A stretch of DNA of 64,000 bases. It comes from Enoplolaimus lenunculus (Eukaryota; Nematoda; Enoplea; Enoplida; Thoracostomopsidae). The notes beneath the pieces were generated by a model that was not told the DNA's origin, ran no database searches, and was given only the letters and a program-made list of their open reading frames with translations. This document shows, piece by piece, positions 22,841 to 34,261 of this stretch. How positions within the stretch are numbered: the first letter of the stretch is position 1; every line of letters begins with the position of its first letter. Both the position numbers and the translations under genes were made by a program. The stretch covers positions 124,001-188,000 of the forward strand of contig JASANG010004025.1 of assembly GCA_030248215.1 (NCBI GenBank), in the 5' to 3' direction.

Positions 22841-23304
22841 TTTAAATGAAAAAACAGCCCTACAACGTAACATTGGCTGTTAAACTCTTACGGATCTTAT
22901 CAAGCAGACAAAACCACCACAAAGGTTTCTGTTTATAGAACGCCATTAAAACCAAAGTACCAGACCCAAAAGCCAACCATATAACCCAGTGCCCGTCTGT
23001 AAGTATTCGATCTAAACCTGGTATCTTTTAAACAACAATCGTAGGTTTTCCATCAAATTTTTCTCGAGCGGCGCCTCTTGCCCGCGACGTTAAAAACAGA
23101 ACATTAAGTGAAATTGACTGTATCTATTTCAGTGTCCTCGGTATAAACCTGTTACAATCCAAACAAATATGACACGTTGCATATGTCTCGTTTTCGCCGT
23201 GGTTTGATCTATTAGCTCTAAATTTGAGTTTCCCTACCAGTTTTGGTGCCTTTCGTTCCCTGGGTCGGTGGACCTCTTATATAGCAGCACCTATATGTAT
23301 AGGT
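22841..23304. other. Intergenic, nothing recognised
   Basis: About 460 bases of AT-rich sequence with no gene, RNA or family repeat recognised. It lies between the family I/C complex and family A fragment A21. Confidence 0.4.
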
Positions 23305-23440
23305 AAGGGGCGGATATCTTTTAGCATACAAGACTTGGGTTAGGCTTAGGTTTAGTTATAGGTTTATTGTTGCGCTGACGCTTTTAGGAGTAAGCTTAGG
23401 CTTTGGATTAAGTTTATACTACGGCCTTGAGACATGGACA
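23305..23440 (+). mobile_element. Family A fragment (A21)
   Basis: AAGGGGCGGATATCTTTTAG followed by TTAGGCTTAGGTTTAG, CTTAGGCTTTGG and a final TATACTACGGCC. The left terminal repeat is lost. Confidence 0.55.
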
Positions 23441-23461
23441 GGTAGCAGAAAAAGCTAACTA

Positions 23462-23617
23462 CACTGTAAAAAAATGGTGAGTCAAATTGACTCTCTCCGA
23501 AGTAGGCTTTTCGTGACTACACAAACTGAGTCAAAATTCGACTCCGCCAAAGTCAAACACGATTCACTGAATAAGTCTATTTCGGAGAGAATCAATTGAC
23601 TCACATTTTTTGCAGTG
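23462..23617. mobile_element. Family C element C2
   Basis: CACTGTAAAAAAATGGTGAG at the left and CTCACATTTTTTGCAGTG at the right, flanked by TA. Shorter than C1 because part of one arm is missing. Confidence 0.85.
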
Positions 23618-23737
23618 TAGTTATTATTACATTACTCGCAAGAGCCAAGTACTAAAATATATCAGTGTATCAAACTACGTAGGTTATAAATTTTGCAAAC
23701 ACGGCATACATCATATACGTGGTTAATTAACAACGTA

Positions 23738-23870
23738 CACTGCAAAACATGGTGAGTCAAATTGACTCACTCCGAAATAAGCTTTTCGTGACTACACAAA
23801 CTGAGTCAAAATTCGACTCCGCCAGAGTCAAATGAGAGAAAGTCAATTTGACTCACCATTTTTTGCAGTG
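23738..23870. mobile_element. Family C element C3 (internally deleted)
   Basis: CACTGCAAAACATGGTGAGT to CTCACCATTTTTTGCAGTG, TA on both sides. The centre is deleted, leaving 133 bases. It lies 120 bases from C2 in the same orientation. Confidence 0.85.
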
Positions 23871-24501
23871 TACAATGCATATTCAAATTACAAATACAAT
23901 TGCAAACAACCATCTAAACACGACATCGCTGAGCTGAGAGGTCGCGAAAAAGAACGCAGTCTAGTTATATTAATGACCTCTTGTATTTACAGAAGAAACT
24001 GTGACCAAAAACGATTTTTAGCTTTAGACTCTTTTTTACTCGCCTTAATCATTTATGTTTCCAAAATCTATCAGTAGTGAAACGGGCGGTATTTTCGTGC
24101 TAAGCTTAAGCTGACAGACGCCGTCAGAATACTGGGTTGCTGTGCGCAAGCGATTATGCAATGAATGAATTGTCACCCAGCTACAACTGCAAATTTGACA
24201 AAATTATACTCGATATATATACGTACGGATCGGATCTAAAGTGTTGTACAGTTAGTTGATCACCTGTGATACAGATGCCACCCCGTTGCTGATTCCTTCT
24301 GTCGGCGTCCATGCCGTAGTTACTAAGAGTTTAAGCGGGGTTGTATGGTTTCTGACTACGAGACAAGTTTGGAATTTAATAGCGTTTGAAACAAATGTTC
24401 TTTTCAAAATGATTGCTATAGTTTCAGGTCATTGAAACCTAAAATTTGCTGTTCGTACACTTTCATTGTTACATACAGGCTTGTATAGCTAGCTCAGCTT
24501 G
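23871..24501. other. Intergenic, nothing recognised
   Basis: About 630 bases with no gene, RNA or family repeat recognised. Confidence 0.45.
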
Positions 24502-24751
24502 CACTGTAAATTCCATTGAGTTAATTTTAAACTCAGACTGAGAGTTGAACGACTCAGTCTGAGCTAGGACTATCAGAACTCATAATTCTGCGTTGGTATA
24601 ACTCATTCTGATTGAATTTATCACTGGGAATAAAATCAAGTCAGAGTGAGAATCAACTCAACTCAGAGTGAGTTAAAGTTTGATGTAATTAACTCAGAAA
24701 TAGCTAACTTTCCGTCTGTGTTGATTAATCAACTCATTGGAATTTACAGTG
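24502..24751. mobile_element. Family B element B1
   Basis: CACTGTAAATTCCATTGAGT to ACTCATTGGAATTTACAGTG; long inverted repeat with GAGTTGA/TCAACTC iterations throughout. No coding capacity. Confidence 0.88.
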
Positions 24752-24752
24752 T

Positions 24753-24865
24753 GCTAGGGGGTGTAAATTTTTTAGGAGGGCACATGTGGGTTTTGGATGA
24801 CTACAAGCAAGGTTGAAAAGAGGGGTCAAAATTGTTCCAGCAGGGTTGAGGTTCGCCTGCTCTCG
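24753..24865. mobile_element. Family F fragment F2
   Basis: AATTTTTTAGGAGGGCAC and GACTACAAGCAAGGTTGAAA match the interior of other F copies. The GCCCGTAGCC ends are absent. It abuts B1. Confidence 0.5.
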
Positions 24866-25022
24866 TCTTCTGGGTACAGGTTCGTTGATATCGTGAAGTG
24901 AAATAAACACTCCTAACCTTATACATATGCCTAACTCTAATGCTAAGCAGTTGTGTACCAAGGGTTGAGCAGGCAAGGTTCCAAAATACAGATTGGAAAA
25001 ATGTGCCCAGTAGTGATACAAA

Positions 25023-25285
25023 CACTCTCACTAAAAATATACTTAAAAATGAAGTAAAACTGTTGCCTATTTAAGTGTCGGTTTTACTTACTATGGTACT
25101 TGGCAAAGTTTTACTTAATTTTAAGCAAGCACAAAATTCTTAGCTTTACATTTAGTTAACTAATCAGGAAATGACAGCAGTAGTTTTACTTATTTACATT
25201 ATTTAAGCAAACATTTACTCAATATTTAGTACACTTTCTACTTAAAAAGTTAGTAAAATATAACTAAACTATTTTAAGTGAAGTG
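25023..25285. mobile_element. Foldback element O (CACTYTCACT ends, ACTTAA body)
   Basis: Left CACTCTCACTAAAAATATAC and right ACTATTTTAAGTGAAGTG form an imperfect inverted repeat. The body repeats AGTAAAAC, ACTTAATT and TTTTACTTA. A single copy was seen in the window, so the family is tentative. The CACT ends echo families B, C and G. Confidence 0.5.
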
Positions 25286-25373
25286 TTTTTACAAAGTGGC
25301 CGAAGAGTATTAACCTTGGCCGTGTAAATACAAATAATTCAAATTTCTCGTTTAAGTATCATACACACTACAG

Positions 25374-25525
25374 GACATTCAGGCTAGTTGACCACAACTT
25401 TGCAATCATTCTCAAATATGTCATATGATATTAATAGGTAATATTTCGAATATCATATGATGTTGCAGTACAAGAAGTGAGTGTCACATCAGAATAGCAG
25501 ACAATTCAAATTTTTTTGAATTAAA
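25374..25525. repeat. Family J repeat, copy J2
   Basis: Contains GTCATATGATATTA, GAATATCATATGATGTTGCA and then AGAATAGCAGACAATTC, matching the right half of J1 at 14347-14410. Left part diverged. Confidence 0.5.
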
Positions 25526-25639
25526 TGGCGGGTCGTCAATTTATACTTAAATAAAGTTTCGAAATTTACTCAGTCTTATTCAGAAATTTGTCTGGTAATC
25601 TAAGACACTTTAAAAGCAAAACCGTATATAACCCGAAAA

Positions 25640-25640
<1 letters not shown>

Positions 25641-25707
<67 letters not shown>
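25641..25707. repeat. (TA)n microsatellite
   Basis: About 33 perfect TA dinucleotides preceded by a short A run. Confidence 0.95.
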
Positions 25708-25713
<6 letters not shown>

Positions 25714-26040
25714 TTGCTGGAGGCTATTGTTGATCATATTTCTCAAACGATATCTGTGGGGTCCTAAAAACTGTCCAAAGATTTCTACAAGTATATTTTT
25801 GCACGCGTTTAGATACACTATACAGTTACAATTGCATACACGAAATAAACCTGGTATACTTTATATTTTGCAAATATAAGGTGGAAGGTATATCGTTTAC
25901 AAACTAAAATTCACTGTGCTGGCTACACATAAGTTAAAATAGACCTTCAGTTTTTGGGCTACAAGGGTTGGGCTAAAGCGTACGTTTACATGAAACTAAC
26001 ACTTGAGTTTGCTGCAATGAATACAGATAATTATTTTTAG
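25708..26040. other. Intergenic, nothing recognised
   Basis: About 330 bases of AT-rich sequence without gene or family repeat. Confidence 0.45.
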
Positions 26041-26350
26041 CAAGAGTGGATGTTGCTTACTAACAAGAGTATGCAGCTGGGTACATTATGTGTAGAAAAG
26101 AATGTACCCGGCATGCGTTGCGTTTTTGGCCAACCCCCCTCTATCTGGAGGGTGGTACAACTTATACGAATTATGACACTTTATGTATCCGGCAACAAAT
26201 TGCTCCGCTCATAATTTAATGTAGGGTTGTTGCTTGTGAGAGCGACCCCCCTCTAAACAAAGGGGGTCGGCCAAAAACGCAACGCCCGGTGGTACATTTT
26301 GTATCATGCGCAACCCAAAGAGTTGAACACTCTTGTATCATGCACTCTTG
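26041..26350. mobile_element. Family E element E1
   Basis: Ends CAAGAGTGGATG and ATGCACTCTTG. It has a second inverted pair, CAAGAGTATGCAG with GAACACTCTTG, and GCGTTTTTGGCCAACCCCCC mirrored by GGGGGTCGGCCAAAAACGC. Noncoding foldback shared with 36273-36541 and 61019-61322. Confidence 0.8.
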
Positions 26351-26415
26351 CTTACAGTAATGTATCAAATTCTGTACTGATTTTAATTCTTGATCCATGA
26401 AGTATTTTTGCACCG

Positions 26416-26574
26416 GACCCGTAGCCACAGCGAGGTCAGAGGAACTTGTGCCAAAGGAAGAATTTTGTCTCCCCAATAACATTTTCAACCTTGCTCGTAC
26501 ATCACCAAAACTTTTGTTTTTGTCTCTTGAAAAATGTGTGACTCCATCTAAACCAAGGTGAGCTGGCTACGGGC
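26416..26574. mobile_element. Family F element F3
   Basis: Left ACCCGTAGCCACAGCGAGGT, right GGTGAGCTGGCTACGGGC. The interior has CATTTTCAACCTTGCTCG. Confidence 0.7.
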
Positions 26575-26785
26575 ACGTTAACGCCATACAATAAGGGTAA
26601 TTGACCTATACGTACGAATTAGTAGTTTTGGACTTTATCCATTTACGGACTCTAGTTAGAGAAACGTATTCCTATTGATTCAGACTCAAAATAGGACCTC
26701 TAACTCATGTTACCTCGTCATAACATTCGAATCGCTGCATTGCGCAAAACCAGGATGATAAGTTGTAGGGTCAACCTATTAAGTG

Positions 26786-27218
26786 TACTGCATTGACCCG
26801 AATAAGAAGGGGGGCTGATATTTCTTTGGTCTCTCCAGAGGGTACCCCCTTGTTATTCGGTTACGGACTGTTATTTATTTTTAACCCACGGTCCGCCACC
26901 CTTCGTTACTGATATATATCCGGTACTGCAACTATCCGTTGAATTAAATGTTTGTTTGTGTTGTGTCAATATCTTGAGCGATAATGCAAGGTTATACGTT
27001 GGAATGTAGTTTCAAAACTTAAGTACGCTTTAAAGTTTCGAATTCAAATTATCTGGACCTATAGTCATTTATGCCCTAGATTAAGGGATAAATTGACATT
27101 TATGGACTCTAACTAAGGTTTAAGGACTCTATCCGCTTACGGACTCTTATTAGAGATACGGACTCCTATTGATCGGGACTCAAAATGGGGACCCACTCTT
27201 ATTCGGGTCAATACAGTA
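26786..27218. mobile_element. Family D element D1
   Basis: TACTGCATTGACCCGAATAA at the left and TTATTCGGGTCAATACAGTA at the right. The body includes AGAGGGTACCCCCTTGTTAT and iterated TACGGACTC and GGACTCTAA units. Noncoding; the terminal TA may be the target duplication. Confidence 0.85.
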
Positions 27219-27749
27219 CAAACTTATAATATAAAGGGGTCGTTGCCTTTGCCGCCATATACCCCACCGCTTTGGCACCCATAAAGATACAAACATAGGA
27301 ATGCAACATTTAAATTTTTAGCTTCAGTGTTTACAACGAACATTAATATAAAATGCTAGCTCAAAATGAAGTTTTCACTTATAAATCAATATAACGTCCG
27401 CTATTTCCCAATATTTAAGTGTGTCAGTATTAATATTTACACTATTAATATATTAAAGAAATAGCATTTTCAAAACACTTTCCACACTTTTTTTCAATAT
27501 AATTTTATGGGTGCATTCCAGCGATAGTTTGTTAGCTGAGCGGTTCCGTTTACAATACAGCCGCAACAGAAAAAAGGTTACTTTTAAGTGCTCACAGAAT
27601 GACAATTTTTAAAAAAAATAAAGACAAATTTTAATATCAAAATTTGAATTGCGTGAAGCGTTTTCGTTTTAGTCAAAATCACAGGCAGAAATGACGATTT
27701 TTTTGCCGATGCCGGATTCAAGCCTATTGTTTTACCCTTTCAATTTTGT
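27219..27749. other. Intergenic, nothing recognised
   Basis: About 530 bases of AT-rich sequence with no gene or family repeat recognised. Confidence 0.45.
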
Positions 27750-27862
27750 TTATTATTATTATTATTATTATTTTGTTTTGTTATAGTCTTACTAATAACA
27801 ATAATAATGCTAATGTGATAATAATAATAGAAATAATAATAATAATAGTAGTAATAATAATA

Positions 27863-27898
<36 letters not shown>

Positions 27899-27985
27899 GT
27901 AATAGTAATAGTAATAATAATAATAATAATAATAATAGTAATAATAATAATAATAATAATAATAGTAATCATAATAATAATAAGA
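27750..27985. repeat. (TTA)n ... (TAA)n compound microsatellite
   Basis: A short TTA tract at 27750-27772 is followed by a long TAA tract with TAG interruptions (27795-27985). The two parts are complementary and could form a hairpin. The long open frames across it on both strands are products of the repeat. Confidence 0.95.
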
Positions 27986-28351
27986 ATACTATTGTGAAAC
28001 CGTTCAAAATACCAAGCAAATTCAATGCTGGTTTCATACAGTTTCAATGTTGTATATTTAATAATGAATGCAATCAGCGCATAACACACAGCAGGACTTG
28101 CGTGATTGTGAACGTGGTGTTTTGTGTTAAAATTATTGAAAAGGTAGCAGGAGGTGAGTGATAATAATATTTAAAAATTGATTTGGTTTTATTTTTGCTG
28201 AACCTTGACTGTTTTAAAACAATTATCGATAAGTTTAAGAAAATCAAACTCTTTTTAGTAATGTAATTTCAATTCACAAAAAGTAGAATTGGTTAAATCT
28301 GGTAAAATACTTTTATCAAAAATAAAAACGAATACTGTCCACATTGTACAT
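27986..28351. other. Intergenic, nothing recognised
   Basis: About 365 bases with no gene or family repeat recognised, between the TAA microsatellite and B2. Confidence 0.4.
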
Positions 28352-28608
28352 CACTGTAAATTCCAATGAGTTAGTTAATCAACTCAGATGGAAAGTTAGT
28401 TATTTTTGAGTTAATAACAGTAAACTTTAACTCACTCTGAGTTGACTTGAGTCTCTTCACTGTGAGTTGACTTGACTTCGGGTGAGTTGCTTAACTAAAT
28501 CAGAATGAGTTTAATACACTCAGAACTGTGAGTTCTGATAGTCCTGGCTCAGACTGTGAGTGATTCAACTCATTCTGAGTTAAAATTAACTCGCTGAAAT
28601 TTACTGTG
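28352..28608. mobile_element. Family B element B2
   Basis: CACTGTAAATTCCAATGAGT to GCTGAAATTTACTGTG with GAGTTGA/TCAACTC iterations. Confidence 0.88.
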
Positions 28609-28795
28609 GCTCCTCGTACAACTGTGTGCAACTTATGCGTTAATAGTGCATGGTTCATAATGGACCCCCGCGTGTTGCATATATTTTGACCAGACGCCTT
28701 TTGACTTAAGGGGGGGAATTGTCACAATCTGTACACATATATTTTTGGTGTTGCTCAAGAATATAATCGGAATTATCACTGTTTTTCTGCCACTA

Positions 28796-29109
28796 CACTG
28801 CAAAAAATGATGAATCAAATTGACTTTCTCCGAAATACGCTCTACGGGATTACAACAAACTGAGTAAGCTTCGACTCAACCACAGTCATACGTGCGACTC
28901 AGTGAGTCGCATTTTATTATTGGCGGAGTCGAATTTAACTAAGTTTGTATAGTCCGTAAACCTGTTTCAGATAAAGTCAATTTGACTCACCATTTTGTGC
29001 GACTCAGTGAGTCGCATTTTACTATTGGCGGAGTCGAATTTAACTAAGTTTGAGTAGTCAGTAAACCTGTTTCAGATAAAGTCAATTTGACTCACCATTT
29101 TTTACAGTG
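28796..29109. mobile_element. Family C element C4 with internal tandem duplication
   Basis: CACTGCAAAAAATGATGAAT to CTCACCATTTTTTACAGTG, TA-flanked. A block of about 100 bases from GCGACTCAGTGAGTCGCATT through GACTCACCATTTT is present twice in tandem (about 28891-28996 and 28997-29100), so the right arm is duplicated. Confidence 0.85.
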
Positions 29110-29382
29110 TACGCAAATTTAACCCCAAGATATAATGGGTAAAACAAAAACGTAACGTGCGCTAGGTTCATTCTTTTGTTCACAGAACGTGTGTACCTTG
29201 TTGCATATTCTTTTACAGCGTGTATATCATGCAATCTTGCTTAAATTAATTGACATGAAGTATTATAGTTGTATATTGCTAAAATCGCTATATGTCTTTG
29301 CAATTGTAGTACTTAGGCGATGCGTTAAACGATATAAAAATGATACTACACAAGTATTTAGCTATGACTACGCCCATGCGTA

Positions 29383-29625
29383 CACTGTAAATTTCAGTGA
29401 GTTGATTTTAACTCAGAATGAGTTGAATGCGCTCACAGGTCTGAGCTCTGAATTTGGTCTTTCAGTACTCAGAATCCTGAATTGATTGAACGCAGTATCA
29501 GTTAATTAACCAACTCATCATGAATTAAATCAACTTAGACCGAGTAAATGTTTACTGATATTAATTCAGAAATAACCAATATTCTCTTTCTGAGTTGATT
29601 AGTCAAGTTATCGGAATTTACAGTG
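29383..29625. mobile_element. Family B element B3
   Basis: CACTGTAAATTTCAGTGAGT to TCGGAATTTACAGTG, TA on both sides. Confidence 0.88.
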
Positions 29626-29819
29626 TAGCACAATATCTCTACTACATGCAAGAATCCCTTGCTTAAATGTCCATTCGTTTTGGGTTAAGGCAAATTTCAT
29701 CTCTCTGCGTTCGACACTTCGTCTCTGTAAAGTTTGCCACCGGGAGAAATTTGTCGGCGATCCAAGTTTGTCCCTGACAAATCGTCTACTAAGCTCTCGT
29801 ACACATTACACCGCAGTTT

Positions 29820-29912
29820 CAAAATTAAGGCTTAGCCTAGGTTCAGATTCACGCAACCGCTTTAGCGTAACATTTTGTTAAAACGTTTCCTAACCCTAAG
29901 CCTAAGCCTTTG
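29820..29912. mobile_element. Family A scrap (A22)
   Basis: AAGGCTTAGCCTAGGTTCAG and CCTAACCCTAAGCCTAAGCC with no terminal repeats left. Confidence 0.35.
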
Positions 29913-30037
29913 GGTCTCAAGTGGTCGAAAACCGTCGCCGATAATTCGTTCCGGGATTGGGAACAAATTGCCAGTAACAAATGCAGCGTATCTGTCTCGA
30001 TGATAAACGGACTCTATTATAGGGATATAGAGTCTTA

Positions 30038-30283
30038 CCCTGTGAATTCAAGAGAGTTGATTTTAACTCGGATTGAGTTGAATCCACTCAGAAGCCAGGG
30101 TTCTGAATTAGGTCTTTCAGAGCTCAAAATTGGTTTACCTCATTCTGAGTTAATCAATCAACTCACACCTGGAATTTAATGAGCTCAGAATGAGTTAATA
30201 TTTAGTATTATTAACTCAGAAATGACGAAAAATAACTAATTCTCTCTCCGAGTTGATTAATCAATTCACTGGAATTTACAGTG
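30038..30283. mobile_element. Family B element B4
   Basis: Diverged left end CCCTGTGAATTCAAGAGAGT; right end CACTGGAATTTACAGTG. The interior has GAGTTGA/TCAACTC units. Confidence 0.8.
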
Positions 30284-30417
30284 ACATGCAAAAAATTTAT
30301 CTCTTGCTGGTTTAAATTACTTTTTGTTAAACAGCCAATTGACCTTAAAAGCAACAGGCGCTCAGAAGAGCAAGGACATACCTCCCAAAATTCCTGGAGA
30401 GACAGGAAAAAACTTAG

Positions 30418-30927
30418 CACTGTAAATCGCAGCGAGTTGATTGTAACTCAGAATGAGTTGAATCACTCAGTCTGACTTAGGACTTTCACAACTCAGAATT
30501 CTTAGTCAATAAAACTCACTCTGATTTAATTATTCAACTCACCCGCAATCAACTGAACTCAGAGCGCGAATCAACCTCAGAGTGAGTTAATGTTTACTGT
30601 TACTAAGAAAGGCCCATGTATAGAACAGGGCCGGATCCTTTTCCGGAGAAGCTGTAAAAGAGTCAGTTTAAGCTTAAGACTAATTTTTTTGCTTAGGCTT
30701 AGAGCTTAGGCTTAGGAATAGGCTCATCTTTTACGCTTAGGCTTAGGCTTAGGAATAGTCTCATCCTTTACGCATAGGTTTATGAATAGGCTCATCCTTT
30801 ACGCTTATTCTTAGGCTTATGTTTATAAGGAATATGCTTATATTACTGTTCCGGTCCTGTTGTATACATGGACCTTAATAAATAACTAACTATATTGCTG
30901 AGTTGATTAATCAACTCATACCGTGTG
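30418..30927. mobile_element. Family B element B5, split by family A copy A7
   Basis: Starts CACTGTAAATCGCAGCGAGT. The right part resumes at about 30874 (TTAATAAATAACTAACTATA, then GAGTTGATTAATCAACTCAT) with a decayed end. The central TGTTTACTGTTACTAAGAAA is the usual B spacer, interrupted by A7. Confidence 0.8.
30611..30873 (+). mobile_element. Family A element A7, nested in B5
   Basis: GGCCCATGTATAGAACAGGG to GTCCTGTTGTATACATGGAC. Several TTAGGC arrays are separated by GAATAGGCTCATCCTTTACG, giving extra internal duplications compared with A1. It lies inside the central spacer of B5. Confidence 0.85.
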
Positions 30928-31090
30928 GAAATATGATCTGTTGTATCCTAAGGTTACATAATATTTTGGCTGTTCGCTACGCTAGTTTGAATACAGAATT
31001 TCAAGTAAACGTTAATGCCCACGAAATAATGTTCTAGCAACACCAATGATGGCTTCAAGTTGCGGATTTGTTTCGATTGAACACATCTTT

Positions 31091-31334
31091 GTCAGTGAGT
31101 TGATTTTAACTCAGAATGAGTTGAATCACTCAGTTTGAGTTCGGATTATCAGAACTCAGAATTTTGAGCTGATCCAATTTATATTGAGTTAATTAACCAA
31201 CTCACAAAGAGTAAACTCAACTCATAGTGACAATCAACTCAACTCAGTGTGAGTTAATGTTTACTGATATTAAAATTCAGAAATAACCAACTCGCAGGCT
31301 GAATTGATTAATCAACTCATTGGAATTTACAGTG
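31091..31334. mobile_element. Family B element B6
   Basis: The left terminus is truncated (GTCAGTGAGTTGATTTTAAC); right end CATTGGAATTTACAGTG. Confidence 0.82.
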
Positions 31335-31516
31335 TACAAAAATTTATTCAAATTGGCGTGAAATTCAATGTTGAAGTTTTAATCCTCACTTCATTATTGA
31401 GAGATTAACGATTTAATTAATTTGACTCAAAGGCATCCATTTCTTTGTTTTGTCGGCGTCTCGTTGTGACGTTTCAAGAACAGCATAAGCAAAATTTGCA
31501 TACTTTTCACGCTGCA

Positions 31517-31680
31517 TAGTGGGACCGACCTTTGTTCCATCGTATTGCAATAGAGTAAGCATATGCTTTACGCTATTGTTTATAAGCTTAAGGACTAGGC
31601 TTATTAATGGGACATTATTTATGCTCAGGCTTTGGCTTAGACTTAAGAATACGTTTATACCACTATTACAATTCTCGACT
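31517..31680 (+). mobile_element. Family A element A8 (decayed)
   Basis: GTGGGACCGACCTTTGTTCC, GCAATAGAGTAAGCATATGC, GGCTTTGGCTTAGACTTAAG and ATACCACTATTAC preserve the order of family A landmarks without clean ends. Confidence 0.5.
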
Positions 31681-31802
31681 ATAAATTTGCAACATATGTT
31701 AATGTTAATCTTAGAACCAAAAGATATGGTTCGATTTTGCTAAGTTTGAATAATGAACTAGATTAACTCTAACTGATGTACAACATAGTTTTACAGTCAG
31801 CT

Positions 31803-31866
31803 TAACCCTTTCGCGCATGAATATTTTCTATTTCATCTGATATCTGCTATAGATTATGAATTGTTA
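31803..31866. mobile_element. Family I terminal fragment
   Basis: TTAACCCTTTCGCGCATGAATATTTTC is followed by ATTTCATCTGATAT, like the inverted right end of family I (54153 onward). Truncated where B7 begins. Confidence 0.5.
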
Positions 31867-32096
31867 CACTGTAAATTTGATTGAGTTAATTTTAACTTAG
31901 AATGAGTTGAATCTCTCAGTCTGAGTTAGGACTAACTGAACCCAGAATTCTGAGTCGACTCAACTCATTCTGAGTTAATTAATCAACACACTCGAAATCA
32001 ACCCAACTCAGAGGGAATTAATGATTAGTGATATTAATTCAGAAATAATTAACTCTCTAGCTGAGTTGATTAATCAACTCATTGGTTTTTGCAGTG
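31867..32096. mobile_element. Family B element B7
   Basis: CACTGTAAATTTGATTGAGT to CATTGGTTTTTGCAGTG, TA on both sides. Confidence 0.87.
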
Positions 32097-32429
32097 TAAT
32101 GAGGCCGAACAACTAATCTCAACACCTTAAACAGTAGACCTTCTAACCTGAAAAGTTAAAAGGTAAAATTGCCTAATCTGTAGCTTTAAAACGCCAGCAA
32201 TTTTTGAGCTTAAAGAGCCTATACCCATCACTGTTAACTGCGTCAGACATTTACTACCAGAAAAAGATATTGTAACCAAACACTTATGACGTGTTAATTG
32301 AAACAAATACGTTATGAATTCTGTCTAATTACGTATCGTTGAAATATACCAATCCACCCATGGAAACCGGCAATCAAAACATACAGATCAATCAGTAACG
32401 AATCTACAACATTCAGACATACGCGGTCG
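32097..32429. other. Intergenic, nothing recognised
   Basis: About 330 bases with no gene or family repeat recognised, between B7 and B8. Confidence 0.4.
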
Positions 32430-32680
32430 CACTGTAAATTCCATTGAGTTGATTAATCAATTCAGCTAGCGATTTAGTTATTTCTGAATCAAAATCAGGA
32501 ACATTAACTCAGTCTGAGTTGAACTGATTCTCACTCTGAGTTGAGGTGACTATGAGTGAGTTGGTTACTTTACTTGGAATGATTTGAATAAATTCAAAAT
32601 TCTGAATTCTGATAGTCCTCACTCAGACTGAGTGATTCAACTTATTCGGAGTTAAAATCAACTCATTGAAATTTACAGTG
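32430..32680. mobile_element. Family B element B8
   Basis: CACTGTAAATTCCATTGAGT to CATTGAAATTTACAGTG. Confidence 0.88.
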
Positions 32681-33380
32681 TGCACTATTAAGCGAGAAAA
32701 ACAAGCTAACGAAGCGAGCGAGAAGCCAAACACAATTTTAGCACTAGAATCGTTTAATGCAAAATTTTCGTTTAAGCGTGGCATTAGCCTTGGTGGCTTA
32801 ACCGCTACGCTAACAGAATTCATTGTACGCAGCGATTAGGCTCCGCCCTATCCCTAATTAAATCGGGTCACCCACGATTTTCTAACAACCAATTGTATCG
32901 CTTTAACCAGATATCGCAACAATAAACCGTAAACCCGAACTCTCCTCTGATTGGTTAAATAAACGCCAAAACCGTTGTTAAAACTGGCTGTATTTTCAGT
33001 TCTGCACACATCGCTGCGTAAAGCGCAACCTGAAACTACAACATCAGGTTGTGGTTTTAGATCTCACAGGACCTAATATGAATATTTCAGGTTTTTTAAA
33101 AAACCCAAGCTCTCTCAGATAAGCTTGTATGCCGTGTAACGTTAATGAAAATGAAACCTATTAGGTGTGACAGTAAAAATAATACTGGGTAGAAAACAGC
33201 CCTCAAAAAATCTATTCCAGGGTGGTTAGAAAGCGGATGTATATATTTCAAAATGAGCTTATTTTACTATGTCAAGTTTGTGGAAAATTATACATCTATA
33301 CATTCATACATATATAAACAAAAGGCGACGGAGGGCGGGTTAAAACGAATTAAATGATCGCGAAAGTTTAAAATGATTCA
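32681..33380. other. Intergenic, nothing recognised
   Basis: About 700 bases with no gene or family repeat recognised. Confidence 0.4.
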
Positions 33381-33510
33381 GGCCAATGTTACTTTTAGGG
33401 CCGTAACAGTAGATTAAGCATATTCCTAAGCCTAAGCCTAAGCCTAAGCCTAAGCGTTGCAAAAGCGTATTCCTAAGCCTAAGCCTAAGCGTAAGCCTAT
33501 GAAAATTATT
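33381..33510 (-). mobile_element. Family A element A9 (right end lost)
   Basis: GGCCAATGTTACTTTTAGGG and GTAACAGTAGATTAAGCATA, then CCTAAG arrays around TTGCAAAAGCG. The right terminal repeat is missing. Confidence 0.75.
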
Positions 33511-33735
33511 CATATCCGGTTTTAAATTATCGGCAGCTATCGTACCTAAGTTACTCAACCCTGAGTTATATTTCTGCTAATAAATTAATATAGAGATATT
33601 TAACGTTTTGAAAGATTCGACGTAAATAAATTTGAAAAGAATTTTTTATACTCAGCAGACACATAAAATCAGTTACAATTACCGCTGGCTTTACCTCCTG
33701 ATGAAACAAATTTGATAATTTTTACCTTATTTTGG
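33511..33735. other. Intergenic, nothing recognised
   Basis: About 225 bases between A9 and D2 without recognised content. Confidence 0.35.
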
Positions 33736-34152
33736 TACTGTAGTGACCCGAATAAGAGGGGGGACTGATATTTATTTGGCTTCTCCAGAGGGTACCCCCC
33801 TTGTTATTCGGTTACAAATGTTATTTATTTTTAACCCACGCTCCGCCTCCAATCGTTACTGATATATATCCGGTACTGCAGTTATCCGTTGAATTAAACG
33901 CTTATTTTTCTTGTGACCAGGTTTATACTTAGGAATGTACTTTCAAAATTTAAGTACGCATTAAAGTTTCGAAGCCAACTTTATTTGGTCCTGGGTTCAT
34001 TTATGCGCTACAATCGGGAATAATTGACATTTATAGACTCTAATTGGAGTTTACGGACTCTATCTGCTTACGGACACTTATTAGGGATACGGACTTCTAT
34101 TGAGTCGGACTCAAAATGGAGACCCCCATCTTTTACTCGGGTCAATACAGTA
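33736..34152. mobile_element. Family D element D2
   Basis: TACTGTAGTGACCCGAATAA to TCGGGTCAATACAGTA; closely parallel to D1 throughout, including AGAGGGTACCCCCCTTGTTA and GAATTAAACGCTTATTT. Confidence 0.87.
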
Positions 34153-34261
34153 TGTTTGCTGGTATGAAAAACAACTCTAGGTTTTTTTTATACTACGTAA
34201 GGTTTATAAGTTTGGGCTTAGGATTCGTTTAGACTAAGATTTTGGTTTTACGAACCCTTGA

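Noticed and set aside
27746-28089. ORFs of 83 and 102 codons rich in Ile
   Set aside because: Translation of the TAA/TAG-interrupted microsatellite on both strands.
33381-33510. Interstitial telomere or chromosome-end sequence (TTAGGC/GCCTAA runs)
   Set aside because: Arrays are short, lie at fixed positions within a dispersed inverted-repeat element, and recur about 20 times across the window.
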